Source: JAYUDN01 sp043739785
GTDB taxonomy: Bacteria > Patescibacteriota > Gracilibacteria > BD1-5 > UBA2023
Direction: 5' to 3'
Length of the DNA: 59,370 bases
Assembly (NCBI GenBank): GCA_043739785.1
Contig: JAYUDN010000042.1
Span: forward strand, 1-59,370
A program made the translations under genes and the position numbers. The notes under the pieces are model-generated. The model ran no database searches, was not told the origin of the DNA, and saw only the letters and a program-made list of their open reading frames with translations. Shown one piece after another: positions 42,905 to 53,596 of this stretch (the first letter of the stretch is position 1; each line of letters begins with the position of its first letter).

Positions 42905-44380
42905 TTAGATACGAGCCAGTTGTTTCTCGATTCTCTCGATGGTTTTTTCCTTTCCGAGGATGTAGGCGAGTTCGAATACTCCGGGAGAAAACTCTTCTCC
43001 TGAGAGTGCCACTCGAGCCGGCCAGAGAATCTGTCCATTCTTTTTCCCACCGAGAGTAATCCATTCGAGAATCGTATTCTTGATAGCATCTATACTGGAG
43101 TAGTCTACTTTATCACGAAGGATTTCGAGGATAAACTGGAGCGAGGCACGAGCATCGTCGAGGGTTTCGATTTTCATCTTTGGATTGACAAGGAGGTTGG
43201 TCGCATCCTTCGGATTTCCATAGAGAAACGTGGTAAGCGAAGAAAATTCGTCAAATCGCTTCATACGAGACTGGAGTTCTCCTATCACACGAGTGTTGAA
43301 AAGAAAATCGGACTTCGAGTAAACATCGTCATAAAAATCTGGTTCATATGTTTTGAGGTACTCCGAGAGTCGAATGTGGAGTTCTTCGGGAGAGTATTTC
43401 TTGATATACTCACCATTCATCCAGTCGAATTTCACGGTATCAAGAAGCGCTCAGGATTTGTGAATATCTTGTATTTGAAAGAGTTCTGTCATCTCATCAA
43501 GAGTCATGATTTCCTGATCCCGCTTCGGATGCCAACCGAGAAGAGCGATAAAATTAAGGATTGCTTCCACAAGATATCCCTTTGCCAGGTATTCTGATAC
43601 AGCAGTGTCTCCCGTTCTTTTTGAAAGTTTTTTTCCATCTGATCCCATGATATTTGGAAGGTGTGCATATTCTGGGAGGGTGATACCAAGACCACGAGCG
43701 GTGAGGACTTGGATGGGGATGGAGCTAATCCATTCTTCCCCTCGCATGACATGAGTAATTTTCATCATATCATCATCGATGACGACGGCTCCGTGATAGG
43801 TAGGAAATATCCCATCTGACTTGAGTAGCACCGTATCGTCGATCTCTGAAGTTCGAAACTCGATACGTCATCGAATGATGTCATTGAAGACGAGCGTTTC
43901 TCCCTTCGGAACCTTGAGACGAATCGTGTGACTCTCCCCCTTCGCGATACGCTCACGAGCCTCTTCGAGAGGAACATATCGACAGTGTCCATCATATCCT
44001 GGTGGGAGCTTCAGTGCTTCTTGCTCTTCTCTGAGTGCCGTGAGCCTCTCAGCACTACAAAAACAATAATACGCACTCCCTTCCTCACACATTTTATGAA
44101 GCCGTGGTGCATAGATATGAACACGTTCGCTCTGGATATATGGGCCGTATCCACCATCGTGATGTGGGCCTTCATCGGGCATAATGCCAACAGTCTTATG
44201 AGTCTCAAGAATAATATCGATCGCTCCCTCGACGATACGAGAACGATCCGTATCTTCTATTCTTAGCACATATTGTCCTTGGTTATGTTTCGCCCAGAGA
44301 TAAGCATAGAGTGCGGTACGGAGTCATCCAATATGGAGGTATCCTGTTGGAGATGGAGCAAAACGAGTTCGAACAGTCAT
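42905..44380 (-). CDS. gltX: Glutamyl-tRNA synthetase
   Basis: GltX charges tRNA(Glu) and, with GatCAB, supports Gln-tRNA formation. The 491-residue length is normal. It has the HIGH-type motif RFAPSPTGYLHIGGLRTALY, where the second Gly is TGA, LRIEDTDRSRIVEGA, the zinc/acceptor region YYCFCSAERL, HVMRGEEWISSIPIQV, and the KMSKS-equivalent GKKLSKRTGD. Other TGA Gly codons are in DIIRGRIEFR and IHKSGALLD. Presence of gatB in the same window fits the indirect Gln-tRNA pathway. Confidence 0.96.
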
Positions 44381-44530
44381 AGAGTATGATATTTAGTAAT
44401 GATTGATGATTGATGAGGTTAGTATTCTATAGCAAATATGAAAAAAGGCAAAACGAGTAGGAGCGATTATTGAATAGGATATCCGGATTTGTCGAGATTG
44501 AACGAGTATTAATATTTTTTCTTTGTTCGA

Positions 44531-44875
44531 ATCAACAAACCAGCTTAGCAGCTTCTATCAGCATTTCTCCATCAGACCCCTCCACCCCGCCCCGTGTCCT
44601 CGGGGCACCCCTCAAGAGGGGAATAATGACTCCCGACGAAACTTGATCAAACTTGAAAACCAGCTAATCAGCCAATAAGCCAACCTGTAAAGTATATTCC
44701 GAGCTTCCCAGAGTACCAACTTCATCCCAAACCAGCCAATCAGCTCACCAGCACAGTCTAGCTTATCTGCATCAAAACTTTTATCTTTTATCTTTTAGTT
44801 CTTATAAATCTTCTCCTAACCTTCCGGCTTCCCAGCTTTTCCACAAACCAGCCTACCAGCTTATCGGCCAATCAA
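44531..44875. repeat. Low-complexity CCAGC/ATCAGC-type repeats
   Basis: In the 572-nt gap between gltX and the kinase gene, short degenerate units such as accagctaatcagccaataagcc and accagccaatcagctcaccagc recur at least five times in loose spacing, together with a C-rich hairpin (gtgtcctcggggcacccctcaagagggg). No gene is supported here. A related unit is at 49985-50030 on the other strand. Confidence 0.6.
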
Positions 44876-44952
44876 CACTCTACCTTTTCTTTTTGAGATT
44901 TTTCTTTATAATCCCTTCAATTTCAGTTTTCTTCTAACTCTACATTTTCTAC

Positions 44953-46302
44953 TTGCGACTCGTCTACCAAATTCCCCTCATCACCACCACCCTCCTGATC
45001 CTCACTATCGCCGTAAATGTCGGAGGACTCAGTATCTTCAGTGACCGTGGGTTTAGTGTGTACCTGAGTGAACTCGAGGATGAGCGTGGAACTGCACCAG
45101 ATCCAACTCTTCTCAAGGCCTTTGCCAATATCGATAAACTCGATCCCGATAAGCAAAAGGAATACTCCGATATAATCGGAGAGCTCTCGACTATTTCCAC
45201 CGCACTCGAGAATATCAGTCGCAATCCGAATCTCTATGCTGGAACTGGATCTTCGTCCATCGAAAAGGCCGGGACGGGCTCTGCTACGAGCATCATCGGA
45301 CTTCCTCAAGTAGAGTCTCCATCTTCCTACCTGATCAACTTCCTGACTCATCCGACCAGTATATCTTCCGATAGTCCTGAGGGACGATTTATCATCAATA
45401 TCCTCCGCAATATCCTCTTTCTGAATATCGCCTGGTTGATTGTCGTCGTCATCGGCTACCTCATCTGGATGAGACGAATATTTACCCCGATCGACCTCGT
45501 GACTGAAAATATCGAGAAGATTATCGAGAAATGAGAGTATTCCAGTACTCGCTATATACGAAAGGATGAGTTCCTCCCCCTCATAGATACGATCAACTCG
45601 CTTCAGAAAACGCTTGCTATCCAGGAGAAAATACGCTCAAATTTTCTCTCCGATATTTCCCACGAAATCCGTACTCCTATTACTGCGCTCCAGTGCTATC
45701 TCGAAGCGATCGAAGATGGGGTGATGCGGATGGATGAAAAGCTCACTCCGCTCCTCGGAAAAGAGCTGACACGTCTGACTGATATCACGGGACAGATTAT
45801 GGCGTATGAATCCTTAACTCACAATACCTTCCAGGATATCAGAGTCGAGCGATTTCTCGTCCCTCCTCTTATCGAAGATATCATCACTGAGTATAGCCCT
45901 CAGCTACTCAAGACGAATCAGAAGATCGTAAATGCGGTACCGTCTCACTTCAATATGAGTATGGATGAACGTATGTTTACCCAGATCCTGCATAATATAT
46001 TCTCGAATTTTATCAAGTATGCGGGAGCGAACACAACCCTTCGTATCTCGATCGATAGAGCAAGTGATTACTACCTTCTGACGTTTGCCGACGATGGAGC
46101 ATGAGTCCCAGTCGAAGAAATCGCCTTCGTCAAAGAGAAATTCTACCGGGTTGATAAGGGTCGCAACCAGCAGGAAAACCTCGGAAGTATGGGCATCGGA
46201 CTCTCTATCATCGAAACCATCGCCCGCCTCCACCACGGAAGCTGTACGATCGAATCTGGGGAAAAAAGTGGATTTACGGTACGGATAAAGATAAAACGAT
46301 AA
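44953..46302 (+). CDS. Sensor histidine kinase
   Basis: The 449-residue kinase has two membrane helices (near residues 6-28 and 155-175) around an extracytoplasmic sensor of about 130 residues, a HAMP-like linker (MRRIFTPIDLVTENIEKI), the dimerisation/phosphoacceptor motif FLSDISHEIRTPITALQ with H237, and the ATP-binding N box (ILHNIFSNFIKYAGAN), G1 box (LTFADDGAGVP, second Gly by TGA) and G2 box (LGSMGIGLSIIETIA). The start appears to be TTG at 44953, since a TAA precedes it in frame with no ATG between. No response regulator gene is next to it. Confidence 0.9.
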
Positions 46303-46315
46303 AAATCAACTTATA

Positions 46316-47835
46316 CTAACTCAAGACTTGATTACTTGATTTTTTATAAAGTTCACTTCATTGAGCTATAAGGAGACGAGTTTTCTTCGGGGTGATAATA
46401 CCTCCGGAAGAAATCGATCATGCTTTCGTAGGGTCAATATCGAGAACGATTCCTCACTGTCTTCTTGTCCTTAGCTTTGCATAAAAATCTCTTTGTGTGG
46501 CTCTAAGAAAAGTAGCCCGCGTTTTTGTGGGAGATTTCTCATTCCATGTTTCCGATGAGTATCAAGCGTCAACGATAACTTCATCCTTTCCATCTATTCA
46601 AAGTGACTCTATCCAGTGATTCGGATTTCCTCGCTCATTGGCTGCATAATCAATCAAGGGAACATCATCAATTTTAGTTGTTCATACTCAACCATAATTA
46701 TTGAATCCTGGCAGAGGAACGTTCATAGAAGCAAGTACCGAATCATGGATATTATCAGATCATCAGAGAACAATTTCTTGTTCTCACCCATTATATTGTC
46801 TTCCTGCATTTATGATCACAGGAACTTTGAGATCACTGAATTTAAGTTTCCTGAAATACCATATTTACTCAATAGCCTTTCTACATAAGACTTTGCTCTT
46901 CTCGCATTCCACGGTTTATAAAGATCTCATTTTGGTAATCCATAATTTATACTATCAATTTCAAAGCCATTCACTATATCATTGATAAGTGCTTTGAGTC
47001 CTTCCAGGTTATTACCAATACTTCATACGAGAACAGAAATCATTCCACCCATACTGGTTCATGAGAGTGCTTTTATACTTCATCAAGATTCCAGATGAGC
47101 TTGTATCACTCAGAGTGAAGCAAGAGTGTTTCCTGCTCATCCTGATATGACAAATGCCTTTGAATTTCATAAATTGGACTCACTATTATCTCGAAGTTTT
47201 GATTTTGTTTCTGTAAGTCTGAGAACGTTATGAAAATCCCAGTATTGCATAGATTTATGACGAGTTTCATATAATCCCTTCATTCTTCAGATAGTATATT
47301 CCATAACCTTCTCAATGCATTTTCACTTTTCTATACATCATTCGAGATAAAAAATAACTCCGGTATGTCAAAGCTGCCGTTCTCCCTGTTCTATGAATTG
47401 AGAAAAATTATCTTCTTCGGTATCTTTTACCTTAGTTAGTATACTACTGATTTCTGAAGCGCTCGTACCATGGGCATCGAGCGCTTTTTGGATTTCTTGT
47501 TCAATAGCTTCGAGTGTTGCAGTTGGGTTCGATAGGACTATCTCATGCAGACTGAGAAGTCTATGGTATTCAAGATTTGAGGCATCATGATTTTTAAGAT
47601 CAGAAGTGTTCCATACATGTGATCAAACTATACTATCTTTTGCTTGAAAAAATGAGTTTCTGAATGAGGCATTGTAAGTATTAGGATCTTCTATAATAGC
47701 TATGCATCGAGCTTCGGTAGTACTCCTCAATTCTTCAGATGATGAAAGTGCCCCTGTAACAAGGCGTATATCTCTCATAATACCGACAGAGTCTTTATCT
47801 CCATAATGAGGATGTTTTTGTTCGAATAATCACAT
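46316..47835 (-). pseudogene. Patatin-like phospholipase, frameshifted
   Basis: Two code-25 frames together encode a patatin-like acyl hydrolase of about 506 residues. Frame 1 (from ATG 47835) has a long helical N-terminus, the oxyanion region KAFVISGGAGNTLASLGVIQ and the nucleophile elbow IKALSGTSMGGMISVLV, and stops at 46810 after SKFLGS. A -1 shift near 46860 restores KFSDLKVPVIINAGRQYNGG and the catalytic Asp motif DDVPLIDYAANERGNP, to TAG at 46316. Patatins hydrolyse lipid esters and can be effectors. One missing base explains it. It could be a true mutation, a sequencing error or a recoding site. Confidence 0.8.
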
Positions 47836-48027
47836 AAAAAAATAAATTTATAGAACAATAATACTATATATTCACATATTTTGTAAAATATTGACATATA
47901 TTAATATATAAAGTATTATACATATGTCCAGCTCTCAAATGGCTGGGGAATTTCGGGCTTTCGCCCAACCGTCACCACGGTTCGTATTCTCCCATTCACG
48001 GTGAGGTGGATTGGGGAAGGAGTACTC

Positions 48028-48255
48028 ATGAGCTTCGTGAATAGAGCTTTTATTAGCTCTTTGCTTGCAGGTGTTCTTACATCTGCAGTCATGAATTACC
48101 TAGGCTGGAGTCCGCTTTGGGGGATTCTTGTTTTTTTCCTGGCTTGGGTTTTCCAATATCAATTGGCAGTTATCATACTGTCGATATTACTATGGGGGCT
48201 ACTTATAATCGTACCCATACTTTGGTGGCTCAATGACCCGTGGCGGGAAAAGTAA
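48028..48255 (+). CDS. Small foreign-looking membrane protein
   Basis: The 75-residue protein has two or three hydrophobic helices (SSLLAGVLTSAVMNYL, WGILVFFLAWVFQYQLAVII, LLIIVPILWWL). It differs from its surroundings: it has a strong Shine-Dalgarno (GGAAGGAG, 6 nt upstream of ATG 48028), uses GGG/GGT and no TGA for Gly, and its 5' flank (47930-48010) is unusually GC-rich for this window. Before it, a short standard-code frame from 47923 (MSSSQMAGEFRAFAQPSPR) would end at a TGA. It looks acquired from a standard-code bacterium. I do not recognise a family. Confidence 0.6.
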   Translation: MSFVNRAFISSLLAGVLTSAVMNYLGWSPLWGILVFFLAWVFQYQLAVIILSILLWGLLIIVPILWWLNDPWREK

Positions 48256-48272
48256 TTCTTCTCTCTTCCCAC

Positions 48273-48303
48273 AAAAAAGATCCCCGCCTTGGCGGGGATC
48301 AAA
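48273..48303 (-). terminator. Strong GC-rich terminator
   Basis: GATCCCCGCC pairs with GGCGGGGATC around a short loop. The A-run on its plus-strand 5' side makes a T-run for minus-strand transcription, so it can end the hypothetical gene at 48340-48810; it also follows the small plus-strand gene. Confidence 0.75.
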
Positions 48304-48339
48304 CTTGACATAAGAATATCTATATTAGATATTACTCAC

Positions 48340-48810
48340 TTACCATACAAGACTATACAATTTCACTGAAAATACTCTAAGAAACCTTACTTGAATTGAT
48401 GAGGTTCAAGCAGTAAAGCTTCAATCTCAATTTTGTCTTTCATACTGCTTGATAGAATCGGGGCTTTCCCACTCTCTGATAATCTTCCTAACCGCATCTT
48501 TTTTATCCGTAAGAACTCATTCTACTCAACTAAATTCCTCGAAGAAAGATAAAATAATTGCATCTGCTTTTACTTGATCATCTTCTCAGAGATCTTCTCA
48601 GAGTATTTCTTCAAGTTCCGGGTAGAGTTCGATCAAATATTTCCTTGCCTCACTAGCAGTAGCTAGAGAATTCCCTCTTAGAGATGATAGAATAGTCTGA
48701 ACTTTTACTCAATTTTCTACTTTTACAGGTCAAATAACCTTTCAGGAAGTAGTTCAAACTTGCTGACCCGTATTTCCCTCAAAAACTCATATAGTCGTCG
48801 GAGTAACCAT
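48340..48810 (-). CDS. Hypothetical protein
   Basis: A code-25 frame of 156 residues starts MVTPTTIGVFEGNTGQQVG and has a convincing middle (SLRGNSLATASEARKYLIEL, ADAIILSFFEEFSGVEGVLT). Many TGA codons are Gly. The last 40 residues are less convincing; another frame gives MKDKIEIEALLLEPHQFK to a TAA at about 48387, so a frameshift near the end is possible. I do not recognise the family. Confidence 0.5.
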
Positions 48811-48863
48811 AAAAATAATGATAATTAATATGTAATATATACATTAAATATAATTAGTCAATA

Positions 48864-49976
48864 CTAACATTCTATAATCTCTTCTTCTTTCTGAGAAGTG
48901 AAATGTCTCCATTCGATCTTGGAGAGTTTGGCATCAATATGCTTCTGTATCTGTGTGATGATTTCCTCTTGCCTCGATGGATCTGCTCTCCACGTGCGAC
49001 CGAGACTAAGATAGTCGAGCTTATCCCAAGGGACTACTTTCACGAGACCATCAACGCGAGCCTTCTCATAGCACTCTTTCGAGCAAAAACCTAAGTGTTT
49101 CTTGTAGGCAGATGGCGTCGTTATGATTCGGGCATTGCATGGAGCATATCGACAATTTTCGCAATTATCTGTCTTTTCCCTGGTATAGAGGCATTCTCAG
49201 ATAGTAGTATGAGTTTGTGAATCACCAACGGCTGTCGAGACTCTACCATCGAAGGTATAGAGATTCCCGAGCCAGTTTCCATCATTGAATTGGTTTATAT
49301 ACTTCACCACTCCTCACTGGATCGAATAGAACTCGGTATCCGAGAGTTCATTGGCAAGGACTGCCGCCTTCTCACAGCGAATCCCTCCGGTACAATACCA
49401 GATGACCTTTTTCCCTTTTGCGAGTTCATGATACCGTTTGAGGAGATTCGGGACTTCTCGGAAATTGAAGGTTCCAGCTGGGATAGCGTTTCTAAAGTGT
49501 CCGAGTCGGTATTCATAATCATTTCTCATATCAAGGATCACATAGTCATCTTTCTTCTCGGATTCGAGGATAGTTTTGAATTCTTCTGGTGTGAGTTCTT
49601 TCTTATATTTTTGTACTTGATCGGCTGTGACCTTTACCCCGAAGGTGACGATTTCGTTACGGATCTTCACGCTCATACGAGGAAACTCATGATCAGCTAC
49701 AGGTGTCGCCTTAGCATCAATATCGGGAATATCTCGAAAGTATTTTGAAACTTGGAGGAATTGCCTATATGCCCAGCACTGTCACTCGTTTCCGGTGACG
49801 GTAGAGCTGATGCCCTCCGTACCTATATAGACACGACCTCTGAGGCCGATGTCTCGGGTGAAATCAAGATGTTCTTGAGCGACCGAGTCGAGCTCTGATT
49901 CTGGGATATCCACGAATTTATAAAATGTCAAAAGAGTGTACTTCGGCTTGTGCCGAGCATTGAGTTGGGAGACCAT
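48864..49976 (-). CDS. trhO: tRNA uridine(34) hydroxylase, TrhO (rhodanese family)
   Basis: TrhO makes 5-hydroxyuridine at the wobble position of tRNAs. The 370-residue protein has the N-terminal acylphosphatase-like domain (LLTFYKFVDIPES, RGRVYIGTEGISSTVTGNEG), the rhodanese domain (YVILDMRNDYEYRLGHFRNA) with the catalytic Cys in KVIWYCTGGIRCEKA, and the C-terminal Cys-rich segment (DNCENCRYAPCNARIITTPS, HLGFCSKECYEKA). TGA is Gly in TGNEGQCWAY and YSIQGGVVKYI. Wobble modification is notable in a recoded organism, but no link to UGA is implied. Confidence 0.92.
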
Positions 49977-50089
49977 AGTTGTAGGAGGTAAGGAGGTTTG
50001 CTGGTGAGGAGGTTAGAAAAACCAGGAACCAGAAACAAGCGAGTTGTAGCTCGGGTGAGGTGATTATAGGGAAATAGGGGAAAAATCAA

Positions 50090-51319
50090 TTATTTGACTC
50101 GTTTTATAATTGCTCTCTTCCCGTCGGAAATAATATGAACAACAATTGATATTCACTCTTCAGTATTCCTTGGAGTTACTTGATCAAATTTTCCATCTCT
50201 AGAATATCAACCAGACTTTCAAAGTATCAAAAACAGCTTTGGCTTATGAATCATTGATCTACCATAATGATATAATGCTACATTTAATATTCCTCCATAA
50301 TTGTCGATTCATTCATCCGTGGCTCAGAGCAAAACAACATCCACTTCACTCGTCATACGTTCTATATCAAAACGGAATTGTGGATGTTTATTAGTACCGT
50401 TAGTAACATAAAATCAAGTTGGGGATGGGCGACTCTCCTCGTGATAATGGTGTGCATTATAAATTGTTAACTCAATACCTCATGACGGTGTAATGCCTCT
50501 TATAAAATCAGCTTCAATGTAATCTTTAGGAATCTCATTGATATTGAAGTCGGCATATTGAGTATTTTGCGTCTTTAGATATTGTAAAAAATACCAAACT
50601 CCATCCTTTTCCGCAAGCTCAATAATAGGACAATTTCAAGCTGGGAAAAGATTTCTTGATCTAATCCAGTTATAAATCCTTATCTCTTCATTATCTCAGT
50701 CTTCTCATGAAATATGAGTAGTTGGGTCTCAAAATCAATTTAAATCGTAAACATAGAATGCATTTTGAGATCATGTATCGGCAACCAAACAATAATTATT
50801 TCCCTTAATTCATTCCCAGATAGAGAATCCTGTTTTTATTGACTGTAATCCAAACTCTTGTTTAATTCGATGAACTTCTTCATTATAATAATCAAGTATC
50901 TTTTCACTAGAATCGGAATTAAATGTTAAGCTAGATCATCCGCCCGTATAAACAAAAAGTTTTCATGCTTCAGGCTTATCTCTATAGACTATCCATGTAG
51001 GAAAAACACCTGACATACCAGCAAAAGCCTGATTATCTTCGCTTCGAATATAGAACATTGGTACATTTTCAACAGGAGTTGCCAATACTTCTGTAAGGTC
51101 TTTGAATCTACGGGGAACTCTGAGAAGTTTCTGCATATCAAGGTCTCAAGCGAGCTCATTTTCTACATAGTCTGCTACAGATTCTTTTGGTCTTGCAAGA
51201 TCAAGAGTCTTCTTTCAGAGAGTATCCACTACTTGTTCTCTTACGGAGCCCCTCTCTTGCGGTAGTCTTTCTCAGACATGGCTATTTACGCCATCTTCGA
51301 TATGCAATTGTCTATTCAT
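50090..51319 (-). CDS. Hypothetical protein, 409 residues
   Basis: A continuous code-25 frame of 409 residues runs from ATG 51319 to TAA 50090, with about 20 TGA codons as Gly, several in turns such as YTGGSSLTFN, VADTGSQNAF and TPSGGIELTIYN. It looks mixed alpha/beta and soluble, without a signal peptide. I do not recognise a family. Under the standard code almost none of it would be called, which makes it a good example of genes lost in naive annotation. Confidence 0.7.
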
Positions 51320-51362
51320 GGAATATAATTCGATATACTTATTATACTATATGTATAAAATT

Positions 51363-52025
51363 TTAAAACACAAGTACAAATTCCCCTTTCACCTTTCCTT
51401 CTCATCGATAGTATTCTCTCACTTCTGCAATCGTTCCCCTCTTGAACTCCTCGAATTTCTTCGTGATCTCACGACCGACGACGATATGGTGGTCTTCTCA
51501 GAGGTATTGTCCGAGTTCTTCCAGGGTCTTCTCGATACGATGGACCGATTCGTAGACGACGACGGTGTACTCATTGTTCACAAGAGATTTAAGCATCGTC
51601 TGTCGTCACTTTTTCACGGGAAGGAACCCGAGATAGAGGTACTGGTGGCAGTCTATCCCACTCGCGACCAGTGCTGAGAGAACCGCAGAAGCTCATGGAA
51701 CTGGCACGACCGTAATCCCCTCTTCGACCACACGTCGTATAAGGACAAATCATGGATCGCTAATTCCAGGAGTACCGGCATCCGAGACAAGAGCTACATG
51801 TTTTCCCTCATGTAAGAGTTCGATAATCTTATCGAGTTTCGAAAATCCCGAATGCGAATGAAAGGAGAGGAGGCGTCCATTGTTCGCGATATCGTAATAT
51901 CCGAGCAGTTGCCCCGTGACCCGTGTATCTTCACAGGCGATATAATCAGCCTCTTTCAGAATTCGTAGGGCACGAAGGGTGATATCTTCGAGATTCCCGA
52001 TAGGGGTAGAGACGATTGAGAGCAT
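51363..52025 (-). CDS. rsmI: 16S rRNA (cytidine1402-2'-O)-methyltransferase
   Basis: RsmI methylates the ribose of C1402 in 16S rRNA. The 220-residue protein has the tetrapyrrole-methylase fold signatures IVSTPIGNLEDITLRALRIL, IACEDTRVTGQLL, VALVSDAGTPGISDPG (last Gly by TGA), VVPVPGASAVLSALVASGI and FLPVKKGRQ. It lacks the C-terminal extension of some homologues. Its start is 40 nt downstream of the next minus-strand gene's end, with a terminator in between. Confidence 0.94.
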
Positions 52026-52061
52026 GGGAGAAATAGTATACTTTTACTATAGGGAACGATT

Positions 52062-52092
52062 CAAAAAAAGCAATCTTATGACTGCTTTTTTT
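52062..52092. terminator. Bidirectional A/T-run terminator
   Basis: AAAAAAAGCA and TGCTTTTTTT form a stem around caatcttatgac-type loop bases. It coincides with the end of the 192-residue gene (52076) upstream of rsmI. Confidence 0.65.
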
Positions 52093-52654
52093 CTACATAC
52101 TTTTTCAAGAACTTTCTATGCTCTTTCCGCATATATCGGATAAACTCCCAGGAAGTTATCGGATGTTCGGCAATTTCTCGTTTCAAAAATATAAGCTCTT
52201 GACCTTGAAGTAAAAACATACATCAAATCAGTTCGCCTTTATGTCGAAATTGGAATCCAGGAACCTTAGGATATTGTACAAGCAGATTTCTGATAGTTTC
52301 AGTATTATGTGTAGCAATTACTTCAGGGAGGAAGATCTCTGATATTTTATCTTTTCAGATTTTTTTTCAGGCGCTAAACAATACTTCCGAAAACGGTTCT
52401 TCACTTTTCATTCTTCTCTTTCTTTCTTTTTTATCTCTTATAGCCTTCGCTAACTTTTCAAGTTCAGATGGATCAACAGGTACTATGGCTTGTATTTCTA
52501 CTGAATGAAGTATTTCTTGCCATACAGCATTAACTTTGAGGGTAAGTTTTTCCACTCCAGTTTTTGGCAATTTTAAAGACTTTACCTCTCTCATGATAAC
52601 GGCTAGTTTCTCTGTATTTCCCTGTTCTGCTGCTTGTATGAGTGCTTCGACCAT
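52076..52654 (-). CDS. Hypothetical helical protein
   Basis: The 192-residue protein is charged and helical (ALIQAAEQGNTEKLAVIMRE, LAKAIRDKKERKRRMKS) with a C-terminal part that may be a small domain (ISEIFLPEVIATHNTETIRN, EFIRYMRKEHRKFLKK). Two or three TGA codons are Gly. The ATG at 52654 follows an AT-rich stretch and is preferred to the ORF start 17 codons upstream. No family is recognised. Confidence 0.65.
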
Positions 52655-52702
52655 AAAAATAGGATAGTACTCTACTATCCTATCATATTGAGTGAATATT
52701 TG

Positions 52703-52785
52703 CAACTATATCCCGAGCCTATCTCGAATCACATTCACTTCGAAGACCACTTGTTGGTCTTTTTTCATCTGAAATTTGAGCACTT
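52703..52785 (-). pseudogene. Duplicated 3' end of dnaA
   Basis: Eighty or so bases match the last codons of dnaA at 53593-53676 (the segment encoding KKDQQVVFEVNVIRDRLG and the stop) with only a few substitutions, in the same orientation. In this copy the dnaA frame is not preceded by the rest of the gene; a different frame of the inserted gene at 52719-53546 reads through it. Confidence 0.85.
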
Positions 52786-53546
52786 GATGTAGGATTATAC
52801 CCGTAAATAGTGCAAATTCTATCAAATAGTTTATCAAATAGATTTGTAAGAGTAGGGAGTCATCTAAACTTCCTTACGAATGGACAACCCACTCTTTCTC
52901 AAGGAGTATAGGGTAACTCGAAGTCTCCGATGGGAATATGCTCCAATATTCAATGAACGTTGGGTGCGAAATTTCTTATACTAAACCGATTAAAAGTTTC
53001 AGTATCAAGCATAGAACTAGACTGCATGAGTCATTTTATTTTTCACGGATCTAGATTTGTCGGTTCATGATTTCATCTTCAAAGAAAAAATTTAAAATTC
53101 TGAAATATATGCCGACCAGTTTCGCAAGCATTTGCCCATCAACCACTGAACTTAACTAGATCTTTATAAGTAAATAATTTAGATAGCTCTGGTTTGTTTG
53201 ATATATAATCTTCAATTTTTTCTATACCAAATGATTGAAGTGCCATCATAAGATACAAGGTTTCACGAGCAAATAATCTTGGTGTAGGAAACCAATGAGG
53301 ATACTTTCATTCATGTATTAGTTTAAAATTCTCATCCAATTCCTGTGGATTGATTCCTTTTTGATAGCACTCCCTTAGCACCAGAAAGTGAGCATCCCAC
53401 TCATTCCAAACATCAGGTGTAAATATTTCCTGTAAAATCTGAGCCGCATTTTTAAACCGAACATATTTTTCTCCGTCTGATGAAATAGATGGTCTTGGAA
53501 TATCAGAAAGAATATTTTCGTATTGTTCAATGGATGAAGACGTCAT
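52719..53546 (-). CDS. Inserted hypothetical gene ending in dnaA-derived DNA
   Basis: The 275-residue code-25 frame starts MTSSSIEQYENILSDIPRPS and includes FKNAAQILQEIFTPDVWNEW, YPHWFPTPRLFARETLYLMM and KIEDYISNKPELSKLFTYKD. The last 17 codons (about SDEKRPTSGLRSECDSR) are a shifted-frame reading of the duplicated dnaA tail, so the natural C-terminus has probably been lost or replaced. I do not recognise the family. It begins 50 nt after the dnaA stop, between the two copies of the dnaA end. Confidence 0.65.
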
Positions 53547-53596
53547 AAAAACCTCAAATTAATGAAGTTATTATACAATATAATATATAAAGTCAA

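Noticed and set aside
44531..44875. CRISPR array
   Set aside because: Units are short, degenerate and irregularly spaced, and no cas gene is present in the window.
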